Shown one piece after another: positions 39,777 through 53,106 of a stretch of 64,000 bases of DNA. The stretch comes from Zoroaster sp. YZ-2022. Lineage: Eukaryota; Echinodermata; Asteroidea; Forcipulatida; Zoroasteridae. The stretch's first letter is position 1; every line of letters starts with the position of its first letter. The position numbers and the translations under genes were made by a program. The stretch is from the NCBI GenBank assembly GCA_029582265.1, contig CM055837.1:13162777-13226776 (forward strand). The letters run 5' to 3'. The notes under the pieces are model-generated. The model worked only from the letters and a program-made list of their open reading frames with translations, searched no databases and was not told the DNA's origin.

Positions 39777-40439
39777 TGGGGTACTTTGCCGTTCCCGTTT
39801 CTAATGTGTTGGCATGACCCACCATGACCGCGGAGCTCACTTTTACTTTTCTGACAAACATGGACGTGGCTTGAATCATCACCTTGTAGATAGAGTTAGC
39901 CTTGACCAAGGCTGTTGTCGTAGTGCACACTTACGGTACCGGTCCAACCGCGTACCGATTTCTGGCCCGAGAAATTCAGCACACACGGTGCGCCGTCCCC
40001 GACTGAGTCGTGGATACGATTGTACATTGCCGCATACGTTCGAACTAAATCAACAGCCTTGATCCTTCTGTAATCGAAAGCTTATGTATTTCTTCATTTT
40101 CCCACTGGAATTCCAATGGAAAGTCATATGCAAGAATTGTTGACTTTTGGGCGGTTCATTTTAAATGATGGCCAATCACAGGCCCCAAGTTTTGACCCGG
40201 CTAGAGTCCCACACCGGCACACTGCACAATGCATGCACATCCACACGCACGTTGTACATGTAGAGTATAGTAGTAGTACATGTATATAGCGCACAGCGAG
40301 CAGTTGCTGGGCGAACCAATAACCAATGAGAATATGTCTTTCGTTTTTGAATTTGGTATAATTATTTTAGCATTAATGAGCTCCGCCTTATATTTTGGCA
40401 TATACAGAAGGATCAAGGCGCGACGACGAATGGACACTG

Positions 40440-40560
40440 TACGATGTACATAATTATACCACAGTGTACTACATTATGTGTATGTACATGTACATGTACA
40501 TGTAGATATACAATGTACACTGTATATAGGTGTACATGTATGCATATGAATCCGTACACT
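40440..40560. repeat. GTACAT-rich microsatellite
   Basis: Runs of GTACAT/ATGTAC with related units up to about 40,550. Confidence 0.8.
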
Positions 40561-40838
40561 GTGTGCATGTGCGCTGGAGTTCGGATTATATCCAACAGGG
40601 GCAAAATTATGCGACCAAACTGTTTCAACGCGCCTTGGTCAAGGCTAAGGTAGGGTTGGCTTCGGAAGTCATCAGGCAGAAAGCATAGCAAGCACAACAC
40701 AGTACCGCACCGTATAGGAGGAAGGGGATGGCTATTCCTTTTAACGGTGTTCCAACAATTTTATCCATAATGGGACACTTCTGAGACATTGGTGGCAGTA
40801 GACTGATCCTTCTTTCCATTGTTTACATAATTCTGAAC

Positions 40839-43030
40839 ATGCGCACGATATTGAGAATCAGAAATCAGGTTCAAAGGGACATCAGGCGGGCCAAAGCTGG
40901 CTATTTCAGCAACAAAATTTACGAAAACAAAAATCAACCTAAAAAACTATGGCAGCAATTGAAATCTCTTGGATATTGCTATACATCCAGGGCTAAGGCT
41001 GTGCCGGGTATCTGGGTATCCGGATACCCGACCGAAAATGTCATTACCCGGTTCCATTTTTCGGTTCCAATTATCCGTAAACGACTTTTTAAAATTCTGA
41101 CTGAACATTTTAAGCCACACAAAATTATGGAAGTCTCTGATTGTTTGCAAACAAAATGAAGAAACTTAGATGAAACATTTGTCGATAGCCTTTCACAGAC
41201 TTGCTGGCTTTTGTTTGAAACTTGTGTTCGTATTGGTTATTTTATACATCCGGGAGTATTTATGTGGTTTTACAAAATTGTTTTCGGGTACCCGGGTATC
41301 TGAAGATTTCCAATTTCGGGTATCCAGTTCCCGAAATAACCGAAAACGCACAGCCCTATCCAGGGCTCAGTCCACAGTCGTTCTTAACGTTGATGATGAT
41401 TTATGTTTTAATTCATCGAAAGTTGCTGACCATTTTAACAGCTTTTGTTTTACTACTGTCGCTTCTAAATTGGCTATTAAACTCCCCACTGGTACTAACA
41501 AATTTAGCACAGACTCTAAGGTCTTCAAAGACTATTACATCGATAAAGGGGTTACCCCTATTATAGCTTTAAATTATCTTCTGTCAAAGTTGATTTTGTC
41601 TTCAATGAACTGAAGACTCTTAATATTAGTAAAAAGCACTGGTCCCGACAACATCTCTGCCAGATTTTTGAGGTAACGGGTCAGTGAACTGAAAAACCTA
41701 TTACTCACATAATAAATCTTTCTATCCTGTCCAATACTGTCCCTGATGATTTTAAAATTGCCAGGGTTCAGCCGTTGTTTAAAAGAGACAGTAGAACCGA
41801 TGTTAGCAACTATAGCATCCTCTGTGTAATTTCCAAATTGCTTGAAAAGGCCGTCCATATTCAGGTTGAGGAGTATCTCACAAAAAATATTTTGTTTAAT
41901 TTCCAATCGGGGTTTAGAGAAACATTTTCCACTGACACCTGCCTTACATTTAACTGATCATATTTGTTTCCAAATGTCTTTGGGTAATAGGAACGGTTAT
42001 GATCGATCTTATTTTATGTAAGAAACTGCAGGCCATGGGCATTGGTTCTGTAGAATGGTTCAAATCGTATCTTCATAACAGACAACAATTTGTCAATGTT
42101 AACAAATCCCAGTCTAAATATTTGAATCTGACATGTAGTGTCCCCAAGGGAGCATACCGGTCCTTTATTATTTTTGTGTTACATATGCCCAGCAGTGTTC
42201 AGTGCAAATTACTTCTTTGCGCTGATGATAATGCCCTCTTTGTCTCTGACAAAGATCCTGCAGCTGAAGCTAAAATGCTTAGACAATGGCTCACTGACAA
42301 TAAATTGTCATTGCCGTTTCAATTCTTTTTGGTTCTAAAAGAAAAACCAAGAAGGTCAGTGACTTCACAGTCATATGTGGGGAGTAAACAAATTAAACCA
42401 GCTACTTCTGTGAAATATCTTGGGGTTACACTTGACCAACATCTATCAGGTGAACTTAATGCCAATTCAATTATTAACAAAACAGGGGATAGATTGAAAT
42501 TCATTTATAGACAGGCTCTTTTTCTTAATACAAAATCCCTTAAAACTTTATGTTCGGCTTTGATTCAATGTCACTTTGACTATTCATGCTCCTCCTGGTT
42601 TTCTACACTCTCTGCTCATTTTAAAAACAAACTTCAAAATATGCAGAACAAATGGTTAGGTTTATCCTGGACAAAGGTCCTAGGGGACACATCGGGCAAA
42701 ATGAACTTGACAGTTTGGGCTTTTTAAATGTTACGGACAGGGTCACTCAACTGAAATTCCAAGTGTTTAGCATAACTTGCAATGTAACTCCTGATTATCT
42801 CCGTGACAAATTTATTAAGGTCTCTGATTGTCACCATCACAATACAAGGAACAGTAATCTAAATTTTAAGGTTCCAGTTTCATCTACAGTTTAGCAAACA
42901 ATACATTTTATGTTACAACATATCAAAGAATGGAATAATTTACCTACTAATGTAAAGACTTCCACCAATCTGTTTAAACGACTTGTGAAATGTTATCTCT
43001 CAACACAAGCTAAATTTAGGGAAGCATAAT
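40839..43030 (+). pseudogene. LINE reverse transcriptase, many breaks
   Basis: Fragments in order: RRAKAGYFSNKIYENKNQPK and KLWQQLKSLGY (endonuclease-RT linker), then VLNVDDDLCFNSSKVADHFN after the MITE. The finger region near 41,640-41,950 is full of stops. VEWFKSYLHNRQQFVNVNKS and CSVPKGAYRS come next, with CADDNALFVSD in place of the YADD box. VKYLGVTLDQHL, RLKFIYRQALFLNTKSLKTL and HIKEWNNLPTNVKTSTNLFK close it. It is clearly inactive. Confidence 0.85.
40994..41358. mobile_element. hAT MITE H1, copy 1 (8-bp duplication TCCAGGGC)
   Basis: Ends TAAGGCTGTGCCGGG and CGCACAGCCCTA, flanked by TCCAGGGC on both sides (40,986-40,993 and 41,359-41,366). The inside repeats GGGTAYCCGG palindromes. 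Other copies are at 53,667 and 60,041. Confidence 0.9.
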
Positions 43031-43262
43031 TTTTTTTGCAGTGGTGGTACCTTGATTTGTCTTTGTCTTTCATTTGCACATTGTATTTGTATTTTTTTAT
43101 GTTTCGATGTAAGGACCCCAATGGAAATAAACCTATATATGTTATTGGCTTTTTGGGTTATCCTTGGATAAATTTGGTATGTTTTCTCGTTTTCCCTTAT
43201 CTTTGTAACGTGGTTTATATTTTTGTTATCTTTTTATCCGAATAAATTCAATCAATCAATCA

Positions 43263-43763
43263 AACAGAACAATGGAAAGGTCTGCTGCCATCTAACGTCT
43301 CAAAAATCTGCAACTGTATATCAACTGAGTCAGCAGCCGTTTACTTTCATACGGATACACACTTGACTTTGGTACAATTCTCAGCTACGATTAGGGGAAA
43401 CATCTCTCACATGTAGTTTCTTACTAGTTGTAATTTTAAAAGTTAATTGTGAGTGAAGAGTTAAGTATGATGCTTTCATTATCATTAATGATTTAAAACT
43501 AGTAAGACTTATAATCAAGCACAAGAGGGCGCTGTCTTGGGTTATGAACACAATTTATTATACTATTAATTAGGTAAATTAAAAAAGGAAATATTACATA
43601 AATTAAGATATTTAAAACAATTTACTTTAACCTGCAACCATACAGTATAGGTGGTCTACCAGCTGAACTATGGCCCTATGTTGGTAGTCGAATAATTTCC
43701 CTAGTGGTTTATTTGATGAAATATATCAAGATATTTAACACATTTTTATATTCAAGCTTCGGT

Positions 43764-43804
<41 letters not shown>

Positions 43805-44380
43805 TCTGGTTTCTGATCTCTGCGCGCGTCGCCTCAGACCCGCGCGTCGACATTATCTTTTATTTTTGCTATGAAAAGATGTCAAAATTGCATATACATG
43901 TATCACGTGTTTCCCTAATGGCAAAATAAAAAAAATAAAAAAAAATACGTGTCACCGCACCGCTTTGAAGCCGACCGATGACCAGAAACCAGAGACTTTT
44001 TTGGCTTATATATTTCCTACAAAATAATCCCAACAGCGCCCTCTTGTGGTCGGGCATTACATCTATAACATCTAACCAACCCTGCCATCAGCGATTCAAT
44101 CAATTACATATTCTGAAGTTGAAGTGAATTTAAACAATGTACAATACAATGTACAATTGGTTAAAGGCTGACCCCTTGTAAATAGTAATCTGATTAACTT
44201 CCCTGACAATATCAAGTACACTGCAACTGTTTTAACTACATACACCAGTGGTATTCGTATTGTGCAAAGAATAATTCATTTGACACCAATGGTGTTAATT
44301 TAACTCTCCGGGTTTTGCCGGGTACACCTTGTTTGTCCCTATAGTGTTTCCCCACTAAATATATAATATATAAAGGGGGA
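43263..44380. other. Intergenic, (AT)n microsatellite
   Basis: An AT dinucleotide run at about 43,767-43,802. No gene recognised. Confidence 0.5.
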
Positions 44381-44787
44381 AATTTCATGGTTGCTCACGT
44401 TACATTTTTAAGGTAATGGGCCCACTCTTAATGCCATAATTTCCTTATACTTATATATTTCACTGATCATTTTTTATCACAGTAGTTGCATTATACCCAG
44501 ACCTTAATCAGCAGAAAATAATAATTTCAGAAATTTGTTATATGTATGCTATATAAGAGAAAAATGCTGGTTACTCACGTTACATTTTTCGGACATGCGT
44601 AAAATGTTGATTTTTCTCTTATAATTTGTGTACATATAACAAATTTCTGAATTTATTATTTTATGCCAAGTAAGGTCTGGGTATAATGCAACTACTGTGA
44701 AAAAAACTGAAGAGTGAAATATATATTATGGCATTACGAATGGGCCCAAAACCTCAAAGATGTAACGTGAGTAACCATGAAATTGCC
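44381..44787. mobile_element. Fold-back MITE F1, copy 1
   Basis: Long inverted arms: AATTTCATGGTTGCTCACGT at the left and ACGTGAGTAACCATGAAATT at the right. Inner matches include ATTATACCCAGACCTTA/TAAGGTCTGGGTATAAT and CAGAAATTTGTTATATGTA with its complement. Nearly the whole 407 bp can fold. A second copy is at 53,847. Confidence 0.9.
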
Positions 44788-45021
44788 AAATTACGGCGTT
44801 TTAAGTACATTAGGCTGCAGTTTATGTTGACAGCTTTAAAGACTTTCATGGAATATATCAAACTAAAATACTGCCTTTAATCTAGAAAGGAATACAAACT
44901 ATATCGGAGCTTCAGTGTTCAAATTACCCATTGTAGAAATGATTACACGCATACAGTTTCTGATTTTAATTCTTATTAATGATAAATAAAGCAGTTTTGT
45001 TATAACCCAAAAAAAATTTTT

Positions 45022-45401
45022 TGATTCTTGTGAGATTTGTTCGTTATTCAATATATTCAACATTGTTGTAATAATCAGTACTGAGTTATGGTTACTTTAA
45101 TATTTGGTCTTGGAATCCATATCCTCACAAATCTTCCTTTACATATTCGATGGCAGACAAAACCGATACCAAATAACGATACCCACATTCATTGGCTTAG
45201 ATTTAAAAAGTTAATATAAACAAGTAAGCCGAAAGCAAACGGGTATACTATCTACCATCGACAAACAAACAACTTCCGGTTATTTTGTTTAACATTTAAT
45301 CTTGAGCACGATGGCAATAGCACATGGCAAATCCAAAGAGGGAAAAGAGGAGCATGAGGTCTCCTTTATAATGGCAATGTGTTACGGCCAGCAACTGGCA
45401 C
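45022..45401. repeat. Dispersed repeat family R1, copy 3
   Basis: See 4,640-4,970 for the shared blocks. It is interrupted at 45,402 by the hAT element. Confidence 0.8.
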
Positions 45402-48400
45402 TAGGGGTGTAACGATTCACCGATGCATCGATTACCGCGATACAAAAATGCCACGATACAAAACCACGTATCGCGATACTGATTACTTTTTGGGTTCACA
45501 CAAAATTTCAACAAAATATACAAAACATACTGAATTTTATCCAAACTAAAAATTGGTTAAAAATATTAGCACTTCACACCTCAGTGACATTTAGCCCCAA
45601 ACAGTCTTTGAGGTTTTCTCTGACAAAAATGCCTGTCCACCGTCTTAAAAAAATGCCGACGATAACATGTTTTGCCTGTGGCACATCAGCGTTTGTCAGA
45701 ACAACTCTCCGTATTCCCCATAATTTATTTCATCAAATATTATTATTGCGCTCTCTATTGTCTTGATTTAATGAGTGCTACATGATTTTTCATTGTGCTA
45801 GTCAATTGAGGGCGCTATACTATTTTTATGAAATAAATACAGGAAATTTGGGGAGTCGTGAATGATGACGGGCTTCATGGGGTTTTCCCCACAGAATAGA
45901 CTTCATTTTTTACATTTCGTCGTGGAATAATTTCACTGACTTCAGTGGGCTAAATATACAGTAAGGATTGCTTTTATAAAGTAAAAATGTTCTTTTTTGT
46001 CAACCAGATTTGGTGTGCATAATAGTCAGTATAGTGTGTATTATTGACTCAACATTTTACACATGATTAAACTTCTGTCGGTATCTTTATTTTTGCTGAA
46101 ATTTAGTTTATACAAAAATATTCTTGAACATAAATCACAACAACATAACACATTAAAAATGTTGTTTAATTAAATTAAGAGAACAAAAATCTGGACAAAC
46201 ATTATGTTCATGATTATAAATTCTTCAAAGCCTAATTTATAGTATACAAAATATAACATGGTTTGAGGGTGGACAGTCGAAATTAGCTCCCCGAGGTATT
46301 GGAAGTTGACAAACTAGTTCCCGGAGCTAATATCGACTATCCACCCGAAATAAATCATGTTATATTTGTTTTACTATACCTCATACATATTCAGTTGCCA
46401 TTACAATAATAAGGAGCTCGGGAAAACGCGAATTGACATTTACGTGTGCCGCCATCTTTTCATGTGTATGTAGCTTGGGCGCGCGATGTTCGCGCGTGCG
46501 TACTACACCCGTGCGACTGTTCCCCGCCGGGACGCGATTTTTTTTTCTGCAAACGAGAATTGCCATCCCACAATATTTCAGCCAATCACATGACACGTTT
46601 TTTAAGATGACGTAGATATTATTAACATATGCATATTAGATGCAAGCGAGGCACACTGATCAGTAAATGCGCGCGCGCATTTTTATTATTTACATTATTT
46701 TTATTATTTACATTATTATTTACGTGTACATAAAATGTAATGTAAATGTACAGTGTAGGCCTACAGTATGTATGAACTTCTTGCAGCTAGATTCATAAGA
46801 ACTAGTGCGTAGTCAACCGTCAGCGCAATGTAATCCAAATTAATGCAATGTGCTGATCGAGTTGAAATAACTTAGTGGTACCATAGGCTATGTATATAGG
46901 CTTTCTATATGGTGGTACTGAGTTGAAATAACGTGGTTAAAAATAATTGTACGTTTTATATACTGATGCCTCTTTTCACAAGCTATAATTAACGCAGAAC
47001 TATACCCTAAATTCATGGGCACACAATAATGTAATTATATGGGGGGTGGGGGCTAGATGAAGAAATTTAAAAGCAAAAAGGACACAAATTGTACAAATTG
47101 CATCAACCATTATATGTTTTTGTCTATAATTTCAGTATAACTATTTTTTCCAAATAAATTTGTGAAGTTTATGAGACAAACTGATCTCACATAATAAATA
47201 CAAACAACCTGAACGTATTTTCACTATTGCTGAAGCTTTCATAGGCTGGAATTATGCATCAAAAAATACATTCCTAACAGAATTTTGTTTTACTACAGAA
47301 AAGACTTTCTTACAGTTCATGAATTCAAAGCTAAAATTAAGTATTGTTAACCTGGAAATCCTGGTAAAATTCGAAAAACCTTTTTTTATATATTTTCTGA
47401 AAAGTGTATAGACTTTCATTGTAACTTTGACTTCAATCACCAAATAAAATTACTCAGACTCAAGGTTTGAGGAATACGTGTTTGCAAATAGTTAATTTTA
47501 AGTTGATGACCAGTTGTAACAGTTGTACTTAAAGAATTGCCAGTCATGAAAAATTGTTTTGACATTTATTAGTACTTCATTTATAGTGTTACTTTCCTGT
47601 TTCCTGTTTTTCTGATTTAGTTGAGACGTACATTTTTATATTGGACTGGATTATTTTACTTTCTTTCTGATTATTGTTTAATTCTTATATTAATTGCATT
47701 TCCCACTGTTGTACTGTTGCTGATTCACTTAGATCAGTTAGCTTACACTTTTATTGTAATGTAATGAATGGAGGTTTCAGAATTCACCTAGTTTCCACTA
47801 ATCATTTTGTTGTAAACCTTGTTGTAAAAATTATTATTTCCGCGTTATTTGTAAATTCATAGCTCACCATTGTTCAGTCACTGCAATAGAAACCCTAAAT
47901 TCACTGTATCACTAGTGGTTTCAAGTACTATTCCAGATGTTAAGACCATCTAGACTTATGCCTTCAGCTGAGTGAAACTGCAGTTTTCTTAGTTTCCATA
48001 TCAATTGTTAGTAGGCCTACCGGTAGTTATATTATTAAATTCACTATCGATTTTATCGATACTGTGTTGCAAACGCACAGTGTGTATTGTCTATTCATGC
48101 ATGGAGGAAGTTTTTCCTCCATGATTCATGCAATGTACAGTATAACTGATATGTGATTACTTCACTATCATCAGCCAAGGTATAGCCTTGGGTGGGTTTG
48201 TTTACATTCCAAGTTTCTGGCAGAGTCTCTGGTCTGCCTAGGTACTTTGTTTTGGTAGCTCATTGGTATGTTAGGGTTAGCCAGAGATTTAAGTGTTTTG
48301 AGGCCGATAGAATATGTCATGAATATGTATAAGACATCTGATTGGCTGAAATATCGCGGTATGGCAATTCTTGTTTGCAGAAAAAAAAATCGCCGCCGGG

Positions 48401-48752
48401 ACTGTTCCCCGAAGCGACAGTCTACTACGCATGCTGTGCGTGAATACTCGCGGGCGCTTGGTAAACAGCCAAAATAGCGTCTGGCACATGATGGTGAATG
48501 GACCAGTGAGAATTCGGCTCTCGGTCATGAATATGTATGAGGTATAGTAACAGGCCATAGCATCTTTACAGGGGAAGGGGAATAAACTGTGTATAGGTGT
48601 GTACAGGTGCTTATTGTGTCTAAGTCTCTCTACAACATTATGTAATTCACAACATTACTGACACTTTTTTGGCATTTACGATACGTATCGTACCGTGACC
48701 AAGTATCGCGATACGATACGTATCGCGAAAAAGTGGTATCGTTACATCCCTA
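45402..48752. mobile_element. hAT-type transposon, 3.35 kb, perfect 8-bp duplication, no transposase found
   Basis: Ends TAGGGGTGTAACGAT and ATCGTTACATCCCTA, flanked by ACTGGCAC at 45,394-45,401 and 48,753-48,760. Both subterminal zones are rich in CGCGATAC/GTATCG. No frame inside exceeds about 90 codons and none has hAT transposase or BED-finger motifs, so it is non-autonomous or decayed. It contains internal inverted copies listed separately. Confidence 0.92.
46376..48552. repeat. Inverted pair of about 230 bp inside the hAT element
   Basis: 46,376-46,610 and 48,318-48,552 are inverted copies sharing TTGGCTGAAATAT, GGCAATTCT, GTTTGCAGAAAAAAAAATCG, GGGAC(A)GT and ATATGTATGAGGTATAGTAA. The first is preceded by a separate hairpin at 46,263-46,346 (GGGTGGACAGTCGAAATTAG facing CTAATATCGACTATCCACCC). 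Confidence 0.8.
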
Positions 48753-49029
48753 ACTGGCACAGGGATATAATTTGCGATTACCACGCGCCCCGGAAATTTC
48801 CAGACACAACAAAAAACTCAAACAAGGTTACACTCGATATTTGTAACAACAACAATTATTCAAGTGGTTTAATTAACACAAAGTAATCAAGTCTACAAGA
48901 TTATTACAGAGTTTAAATTAAGCTTAATACAATGATCGTAAATCATCAAAATTACAGTTATTAAAAGTGGCTTACAACTTCAAGTGGTTTACACCTCCCA
49001 ACGGCAGTCCTCTATTTTCTGGCAAACAA

Positions 49030-51065
49030 AATAGAATTTCGGATGTCGGAACTGTAAATAAAAGCGATATTTTAAATGCGCTTGATTCTGAATGACAGTC
49101 GCACTGGTCAATCGGAAGACTGCCCATTACATACAATAGATTGTGTGATCAAGTTCAGCCTGAGGATTAAAACGCTGCCTTTTATTAACTTGAAATTTTA
49201 TTTACTGGTACTAATCATTGACGGTTTTTTTTCGTTCAATGTCTCAAATGAAAAAAAATGAAAAAAAATGAAAAAAAAGATCTTCAGGCTAACAGGGCGC
49301 CCCCATCTGTAACATCTGAATTCTCAACGAATGAGGGCGGTATGCCAGACTGACACTAACAAATTATTTTCGCTCGTGCCCACCGGTATATTTTTAGATT
49401 TTTTAAATTTTATTTTAGGGCCTTTTACTAGCGGGAATGAAATTAGTTTTGAGTCTCGAGTTTTGAGTAGAGTAATCCCTATACAGCTGACGATGGAAGC
49501 TAAAAGTGTGTTGGAGCGGAGGACATCATTGGCCGTTGGTGGTTCAGATGATTTGGTGCAAGTAAAAATAAACACGTGGCGCACTAAAAGTTAAAGGTCT
49601 ATTGTAGTTTGACTACGTCATCAGCCTGGTACTAGCACAATTAGCTTGATTTCAACAGGTTCTTTATTAATTGTTTTATTCCACTTTAAAATTAATTATA
49701 TGGAAGTCAAGTAAATATACCAGTTCTTCTGGCATAGCCTATCCGAGATACGGTAAAACAAATTTACAAAAGAAAGCCTATTATTAATAAAGGGAAGGTT
49801 CAACACAAGTAATTTACGTGATTAATTAATTAATTACAAAATTAATTAAGGAATTAATGTCAGAAAGCTTACTTACACAATAATTGATAATATACTAAAA
49901 CAAAGAGAAAAATACTTTGAAATGAGCTTGGTTGAACAATAAATAATTGATGTAATTCTTGTGTCATCAATAAATTGCGGTACCTGCTGCTACTATAGTC
50001 GGCCTGTCATAAATTGAGCAAGCTCGGTGTTCACTAAATAAGTACCTAAATGAATTTATAACGGGACCCATCACCATACATTCATTTCAACACATAATAA
50101 GGTTTACTGTAAAACCATGCTTCTAACTAATATTTTGAGAACGTGACAAGTTAAAACATTTGTTTTTCCTTTCTTCAACTTGAGACTCAAGTAAAAAAGC
50201 AATAGGCCTACGCCAATGAAATTCCTGAAATTGGTTGTTTGATTTTTTTAGGACTATGTACCGGGTATCTTAATTCAAAGAAAGTGAGCATACTCTCATA
50301 GAAGAAATTTAGCCGGCCAATGTTGTAGCCTACCTTCCCTTGTTAGTTCGCAATAAACTATATTGAAAATAATTTTTAAAATGACAGAAGGGACAAAACC
50401 ATTGGCGGATCCAGGGGGGGCTAAGGGGGCTGTAGCCCCCCCCCCCCCCAAATCGTTTAAAAAAAATATTTAAAAAATAAAATAAAAAGGGAGAGAAAAA
50501 GAGAGAGAGAGAGGGGGAGGGGAGGGGAGAACGCACTCCCATTCACACAGTGTGCTTTGTTTTTCTCTCCCTTTGATTATTTCATTGTTTTTGATTCTCA
50601 GCCCCCCCTAAAAAATGTTCTGGATCCGCCCATGAAAACGCCAGTTTCACTACATCTGACCTGAATTTCTAGGACTGGGGAACTCAATTCCATGTGTGAA
50701 TGATGTTTGCTTGTTTTTTCCATTTATCTTTTTCATAGGCTATTTAAAGATATATCGTCCGTGTTTGGCTCAAGAGACCCCACAAATAAAATTTAAAAGC
50801 GAACGAATTTTGAAAGATAATACCGTTATTAAATGAACAAGAAATAATTATTATGAAATTCGGATGTCGGAAACTGTATAAAAGCGATATTTAAAACGCG
50901 CTTGATTCTAATTGACAGCCACGCTGGCCAATCGGAAAACTGCGCACGCCCTCATGCAAGCTGATGATTAAAACAGTGATCCAGCATTTTATTTATTTTT
51001 TTATTTTTTTTAATTATTGGTATTAATATTCCTTAACGGATTTTTTCGTTCCATGTCTCAAATAT
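49030..51065. repeat. Direct repeat pair of about 215 bp
   Basis: 49,035-49,250 and 50,853-51,065 share TTCGGATGTCGG, AAAAGCGATATT, GCGCTTGATTCT, CAATCGGAA and CGTTC(C)ATGTCTCAAAT. Non-coding. Between them lie AT-rich DNA and the MITE at 50,404. The frame at 49,331-49,594 has no domain and is not supported as a gene. Confidence 0.75.
50404..50632. mobile_element. MITE with GGCGGATCCAG ends and poly-C/poly-G blocks
   Basis: GGCGGATCCAGGGGGG at the left faces CTGGATCCGCC at the right. Inside are a C14-like run near 50,437-50,450, a GA-rich tract (50,490-50,530) and a second CCCCCC block. Non-coding. Confidence 0.7.
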
Positions 51066-52170
51066 AGCAATTCAATATTTAAGCCTAAATCTATTTTTAC
51101 CGTCAAATCAACCCAAACACGGGCAATACATATTTAAATATTGCTATATATCATAGCTCATATAAAAAAATGTAATAGGCATATTGATTTATTTATTGTA
51201 AGCCTAAAGAAGGCGCTGAATGGTTGAACTTCAAGGTGATATAATGTCCAGCGAAATGACAGCAGCAGCCCAGAGCGGAATGCCAGCTACTGTCCCGTTA
51301 CGTAGACCCAACTACATACACAGGACAGCAAAAAAAATTCTGCAATACAGAATTACAATTATCTTATATAAGCCGATTTAAAAAAGGTACTTATATAATC
51401 ACGGAGAAAGGCACTTCCTCCATACTATAATTAATTCACCGAAAATTTCGAATGACATAGTATCAAATAGAACGCCCATCACCTTCCATGTAAGTAGTGA
51501 TACTGAGATTGGGATTTGACACTTGGCACCGTTCAACCACTGAATATGGCTGTCTGTTTGCATGATTTTCTGTAAGGACTCACCTCTCACAAGTTTATGC
51601 TTTTCTGGTTATACCCCCATTTCCTTACTTATATGTGTGAAATGAAAATAAATGTTTGAAATGAAATGTTTAGAATGAATGAATAGCATTCGATCAGATG
51701 ATTACTTTGTTTTGAATATTGCAAAATTAATTCAGAAACAAATCCTTTCTGTATACATGTAGGCCCTAGTAGTAACTTACGGCTGTAAATAATTTTGTTT
51801 AAAGGAAAACAATTTCTGAACCTATTTTTAAGAATACAAATACATATAGGTGTGTGTACAGTGTCAATTCTGTGCTGGAGAAGAAAAGAAATGGCACACA
51901 CGGAACAGCTACGGTATGTATTCCTGCATTTTAACTCTGCTTTTTGCCTCGTCGGTCACTGTCATTTGCCATACTAATAAAAAGGCATGTCTGTTGTTTC
52001 TAATAAATGTTGATGAAGCATACAGCTGTTAAACGCATTGTCCACGCATGGTGCGTCCAATTAAAAAATAGATTTTTTTTTGCATCGGGTGATATTTTCC
52101 AGTATCAAGCGCAGCCACAGCTAGTTAAAGGTGATATATACCAGAAGGTCGTCACGTGCTCTTTATACTT
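51066..52170. other. Intergenic, nothing recognised
   Basis: No gene or named repeat seen. Confidence 0.4.
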
Positions 52171-52171
52171 A

Positions 52172-52490
52172 ACGGAACAATAATCGTCACGGAACAGAGA
52201 AGACTTTCAACATGGCATGGAATCGGTGTCGTGACTTGAAATTAGTATTTGTAGTTTTGCATGGTGAAAAGGATAATCAACGACTGTTTGCGGTGACACC
52301 ATGTAAAATTCACATGGTGTCACCGCAAACAGTCTTTACTTTGACTTAGGAGCTAAATTACTGGCTCATTTATGCAGCAGCAACGGTAATAATTATGACC
52401 TTATCATGTGGGGTATTATTTTCAGTCACTGAGTTAATCTAAATGTAGCACTCCGAGTCCATCCCCTGTTGACGATATTGTTCTTTTATA
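52172..52490. mobile_element. MITE M1 (AAAGGGACAGTATCGTCACG family), copy 1, interrupted
   Basis: Left end ATCGTCACGG(A)ACAGAG, body GGCATGGAATCGGTGT and TACTGGCTCATTTATG, right end CCCTGTTGACGATATTG. A Penelope-type palindrome is inserted near 52,255-52,345. Confidence 0.75.
52282..52334. repeat. Perfect 23-bp-arm palindrome of Penelope-end sequence
   Basis: Arm GACTGTTTGCGGTGACACCA plus TGT (52,282-52,304), a 7-nt loop, then the exact inverted complement (52,312-52,334). The arm core resembles the terminal TTTGCGGTAACACCATGTG of the element at 35,517. Confidence 0.9.
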
Positions 52491-52790
52491 GGGAATGCAC
52501 AACATTTGGTAACATTGACAACACTTCTTTTAATGAGTATATAGTCTATGGTTACTTTCTCAATGGTTAAAGTTAAAGCTGATTTATGTTGCGATGTGTT
52601 GTTCACGAGAAAATAATGAAAAGTCAAGTGAACATTTTCTGACCGGCAAACACTATAGGCCTACTGCGTACTTATAATGCTGATCTTATTTTGGCAAACA
52701 TTTAGTTCGGAATTATTTGTTTTAATGATTTTACTTAAAATTGCACCCCAGACAGACATAAAGATTTCAATGAATGTTTGACTTGAATTG

Positions 52791-53106
52791 AAGGGAAATA
52801 TCGTCACGATCAGAGTAGACTTTCGACAGGCCATGGAATCAGTATTCAAGTTTTTGATGAACTCAGTGACTGAAAACAATACCCCACGTGCGCGAGCTGG
52901 CCTACATAACAGGGTGCGATAAGATGTAGCCACCGGCTTATTATTTATGCATCAGCTATGGTAATAATGATCTTATGGTGGTCTGTTATCTAGGCCAGCT
53001 AGCGCGCTCTCATCATGGGGTATTATTTTCAGTAAATGAGTTCATCTAGGACAGTTTCCATGCTCTATCGAAAGTTTGCTCTGATCGTGACGATACTGTC
53101 CCTTTA
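52791..53106. mobile_element. MITE M1, copy 2 (longest TIRs)
   Basis: AAATATCGTCACGATCAGAG at the left and CTCTGATCGTGACGATACTG at the right, with about 45 bp of arm including ACTTTCGA and CATGGAA. The centre has a second inverted pair (AATACCCCA and TGGGGTATT). Confidence 0.85.

Larger units (their letters stand above)
40839..43262 (+). mobile_element. CR1/Jockey-type LINE, split by a hAT MITE
   Basis: RT frames run from 40,839 to about 43,030, and the 3' end at 43,240-43,262 is an AATC repeat tail (TTCAATCAATCAATCAAAC). A 365-bp MITE interrupts it at 40,994-41,358. The 5' part (endonuclease) is missing. Confidence 0.8.

Noticed and set aside
39478..39930. 150-codon minus-strand ORF
   Set aside because: No domain; opposite to a well-formed promoter on the plus strand, so probably a shadow.
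49331..49594. 87-codon ORF as a gene
   Set aside because: No domain, overlapping antisense frame of similar length, located between repeats.
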